Shown in pieces: positions 6,487 to 8,336 of a DNA stretch of 8,336 bases (positions are counted from its first letter, which is position 1; every line of letters begins with the position of its first letter). The DNA comes from Sulfurimonas sp. GTDB taxonomy: Bacteria > Campylobacterota > Campylobacteria > Campylobacterales > Sulfurimonadaceae. The stretch covers positions 1 to 8,336 of the forward strand of contig JAGGWE010000175.1 of NCBI GenBank assembly GCA_021157665.1, read 5' to 3'. Both the position numbers and the translations under genes were made by a program. The notes below the pieces were generated by a model. The model worked only from the letters and a program-made list of their open reading frames with translations, had not been told where the DNA came from and ran no database searches.

Positions 6487-7626
6487 TTAACCCTCTTTAG
6501 ATATTTTATTTTTGAAAATGATTGATAATAAATATACAAAAACTGTTCCAAGCAGTGAAAATATCAAAGCACCACTTTGTCCAAAGTTCTGCCAAATATA
6601 TCCAAAGATTAATGCCCCAAGTGAACTAAATATCGCAATTCCTCCATAAAATATCCCATAAATTGAAGCTTTATTTATGGCATTTACAGATATATAACTT
6701 CTTATAGCATTTAATGAAGCTACTGTAAATATACCTAAAAATATAAATCCAAACCATATAAAACTAAGTTTTATAGCAATGATTGAGAATATACCAAAAA
6801 CATAAGCAAATCTTAAAACATTTTGACTACCTTTTTTATCACTCATCACTCCAAAATAATAGCTTGTAAGGGTTTGGGTAAGTGTTAAAACTATTATAAA
6901 TATTGGTATAAACGATATAAGATAACCAGCCTCTTTTGCAACAATAATAAAAAATGAATCGCCCATCATAAAAAAGATAAAACAAAAATATATAAATAGA
7001 GTTGGAAAAAGTCTGAAATCATCTTTTGCAAATTTGTATTTTTTATCTTTTGATTTTACAGTATCATCTTGTACAAAAAAAGAGACTATCAAAACTCCAA
7101 TAATTCCAGGGATGAGAGTTAATAAAAAGATATTACGAAGTATATCTTCATCACTGCCATAAAAATAGAAGATACCAAAAACTGCTACTGCACCACAAAG
7201 TTCCCCTGCTATATCCATCATCTTATGAAATCCAAAAGTTTTTCCACTCTCATTCTTTTTTGAATAAGTAGATATAAGTGAATCTTTTGAAGCACTTCTT
7301 ACAGCTTTTCCCATCCTCTCAACTGATCTTAAAAGTGCTACACTTTGATATGTGCTTGAAAATGCTAAAAGTGGTTTAGAAATTGCAGATATAAAATATC
7401 CTACGATTAAAAAAGGTTTTCTGATTTGAAATTTATCACTTAAATATCCAAAAAGTATTCTAAAAATATAAGAAACAAAAGTAGCACTTGCTATTACAAC
7501 TCCTAGTTTATCAACCCCATCATTTAAAATATAAACGATAAATATTGGTAACACAGGTGTTATCATAGCGGATGCAAAATCTGTAAAAAAACTAACCATT
7601 CCTAAGTAATATATGTTTTTATTCAT
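6487..7626 (-). CDS. MFS transporter, 12-helix, probable drug/metabolite efflux
   Basis: Major facilitator superfamily permease of 379 residues with about 12 hydrophobic helices and a central cytoplasmic loop rich in Lys/Asp (about 185-205). Motif A appears between TM2 and TM3 as GYLSDKFQIRKPFL (60-73) and is echoed in the second half as YYFGVMSDKKGSQNVL (256-271). RSVERMGKAVRSASKDSLIS (100-119) and FGFHKMMDIAGELCGAV (131-147) match the D/ERxGKGxRxxPRDALI and FGFHRAMDTxGAxxGP motifs I recall from a widespread group of uncharacterised MFS exporters. Start: ATG 7626 overlaps the stop of the short upstream ORF as TGATG, with AGGG 11 bases upstream. A TTG at 7629 (8 bases from AGGG) adds one residue and cannot be excluded. 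The stop is 4 bases from the HAE3 RND start, so the two are co-transcribed. The substrate is unknown. Confidence 0.9.
   Translation of the reverse strand: MNKNIYYLGMVSFFTDFASAMITPVLPIFIVYILNDGVDKLGVVIASATFVSYIFRILFGYLSDKFQIRKPFLIVGYFISAISKPLLAFSSTYQSVALLRSVERMGKAVRSASKDSLISTYSKKNESGKTFGFHKMMDIAGELCGAVAVFGIFYFYGSDEDILRNIFLLTLIPGIIGVLIVSFFVQDDTVKSKDKKYKFAKDDFRLFPTLFIYFCFIFFMMGDSFFIIVAKEAGYLISFIPIFIIVLTLTQTLTSYYFGVMSDKKGSQNVLRFAYVFGIFSIIAIKLSFIWFGFIFLGIFTVASLNAIRSYISVNAINKASIYGIFYGGIAIFSSLGALIFGYIWQNFGQSGALIFSLLGTVFVYLLSIIFKNKISKEG
6491..6496 (-). promoter_or_regulatory. Ribosome-binding site of the HAE3 RND gene
   Basis: AGAGGG on the minus strand, 8 bases before the ATG at 6482. It lies inside the last codons of the MFS gene and favours the short form of the RND protein over a TTG start further upstream. 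Confidence 0.65.
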
Positions 7627-7739
7627 CAAAACAATTTCCCTATCTTGCGTACATCAAAGCAAAAAAGAAGACCAAACACCACTAAAGTAAGTGCATACAT
7701 AAGTGTTGTTATGGGTCGATTTATTGCTATTTTATACAT
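7626..7739 (-). pseudogene. 5' remnant of a second RND efflux permease gene (37 codons)
   Basis: The ORF starts MYKIAINRPITTLM and continues through a hydrophobic helix (about 13-28) to DVRKIGKLF and a stop. An N-terminal [IV]xRPIxTxM followed by a helix is the conserved beginning of HAE1/AcrB-type RND permeases, which have about 1000 residues. Here homology seems to run to where such proteins read RKxPVxLFP, and then the frame ends. The start keeps a clear AAGGA site 8 bases upstream, and the ATG overlaps the preceding RND stop by 8 bases (ATGTATAA), as in tandem RND pairs. The TGA overlaps the MFS ATG. It is most likely a truncated second RND gene after a deletion or replacement; the short peptide is probably still made and may couple MFS translation. 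A genuine small membrane protein is less likely. Confidence 0.7.
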
Positions 7740-8336
7740 TTTTTGTATCCTTTAAATATAACTTGTTCATAGGTTTATAAATCATAATTGGCACAATAAA
7801 CAAAGATACCAAATAAGCTGCCAATGTCCCACCAATAAGAGCAACACCCAATCCACCAAATACAGGATCAGTAGCTAGTAATGCACTAGCAAATATTATT
7901 GCTAATACAGTTAATAAAATTGGTTTTGCTCTTGTTTGTACAGAAACAGCTATTGCTCTTTGTACACTTAGATGTTTCTCTTCTATTAGCTGTTGAACAA
8001 AATCAACAATTAAAAGTGAATTTCGTGAATTTATACCAATTAAAGCAATAAATCCAATCAGTGAAGTTCCTGTTAGATAAAAAGTAGATGGTGTAAACAT
8101 ATCAAATATCCAATGTGCATAAATAACACCTGCAACAGATATAAAACTAGCAAGTACAATAGCCCCTGCAATAGAGAAGTTTTTATAATACACAACCATC
8201 ATAAAGTAAATAAATAAAATAGCAACACCCAAAGCAATACTTAAATCCATAATAGTATCAATAGATAGTTTCATCTCTCCATCCCAATGAAGATTAAATA
8301 CCTCTTGTGTAGTTTTATTTGTTAACTTTAAATCAA
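7732..8336 (-). CDS. RND efflux permease, HAE1/AcrB-superfamily, C-terminal part (5' end outside the window)
   Basis: The last 200 residues of an inner-membrane proton-driven RND pump; the frame is open to the right edge, so the internal ATG at 8274 is not the start. After LHWDGEM, close to the end of the second periplasmic domain, five helices correspond to TM8-TM12: around IALGVAILFIYFMMVVYY, AIVLASFISVAGVIYAHW, LTGTSLIGFIALIGI, PILLTVLAIIFASALLA and LIGGTLAAYLVSLFIVPIMI. The cytoplasmic-side motif GINSRNSLLIVDFVQQLIEE corresponds to GIxxRNSILLVDF of this RND group, and RAKPILLT to the usual R[FL]RPILLT. The protein ends KDTKNV with TAA overlapping the next start. These pumps work with a HlyD/AcrA-type adaptor and a TolC channel, presumably encoded to the right. 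Whether it exports drugs or metals cannot be told from this piece. Confidence 0.93.
   Translation of the reverse strand, partial: DLKLTNKTTQEVFNLHWDGEMKLSIDTIMDLSIALGVAILFIYFMMVVYYKNFSIAGAIVLASFISVAGVIYAHWIFDMFTPSTFYLTGTSLIGFIALIGINSRNSLLIVDFVQQLIEEKHLSVQRAIAVSVQTRAKPILLTVLAIIFASALLATDPVFGGLGVALIGGTLAAYLVSLFIVPIMIYKPMNKLYLKDTKNV
7748..7752 (-). promoter_or_regulatory. Ribosome-binding site of the RND remnant ORF
   Basis: AAGGA on the minus strand, 8 bases upstream of the ATG at 7739 and inside the end of the upstream RND gene. The intact site shows that the truncated ORF still has a working start context. Confidence 0.55.

Noticed and set aside
6483..6551. Longer HAE3 protein starting at TTG 6551
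   Set aside because: It would overlap the MFS gene by 65 bases and add a 23-residue non-hydrophobic head; ATG 6482 has a good ribosome site and the usual short intergenic gap.
1..8336. CRISPR array, tRNA or rRNA gene, insertion sequence or transposase
   Set aside because: No regularly spaced repeats, cloverleaf-like segment, rRNA-like stretch or transposase frame was seen; nearly the whole window is taken by transporter coding sequence.

Overview
The window is AT-rich, and every gene in it lies on the minus strand, so transcription runs from right to left. All recognisable genes encode membrane-export machinery: parts or all of two RND-type pumps, a decayed start of a third RND gene, an MFS permease, and a HlyD/ABC-2 export operon. 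Low G+C, lysine- and isoleucine-rich proteins, A/T-ending codons and the style of the RND sequences suggest a Campylobacterota-like bacterium (for example the Sulfurimonas/Arcobacter group). That is inference from composition and remembered similarity; there is no rRNA or other marker gene here.

Right-hand block (8336 down to 3996). The block opens with the C-terminal third of an AcrB-superfamily (HAE1-like) RND permease whose start lies beyond the right edge. Its stop overlaps the start of a 37-codon ORF with its own good ribosome-binding site. That ORF reads as the first membrane helix of a second RND permease and then stops, its TGA overlapping the ATG of a 12-helix MFS transporter. Four bases after the MFS stop comes an 828-residue RND transporter of the HAE3/MMPL-like type. 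The junctions (8-base overlap, TGATG overlap, 4-base gap) indicate one polycistronic unit. The simplest reading is that a tandem RND pair lost nearly all of its second member and now reads into an MFS/HAE3 pair.

Spacer (3995 to 3779). This is the only real non-coding stretch, 217 bases. It holds an A/T-rich perfect inverted repeat with 8-bp arms, a candidate -10 region overlapping a Fur-box-like 15-mer, and a short open stretch in frame with the downstream HlyD gene whose translation looks like a protein fragment. I see no strong GC-rich terminator.

Left-hand block (3778 down to 1). This is a tight three-gene operon: a HlyD/YbhG-type membrane-fusion protein, an ATPase with two fused nucleotide-binding domains (YbhF-like), and an ABC-2 permease (YbhS-like) cut by the left edge. 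The gene order matches enterobacterial ybhG-ybhF-ybhS-ybhR, so a second permease is expected just outside the window. The likely job is tripartite export of a small hydrophobic compound through a TolC-like outer-membrane channel encoded elsewhere. No substrate can be read from the sequence.
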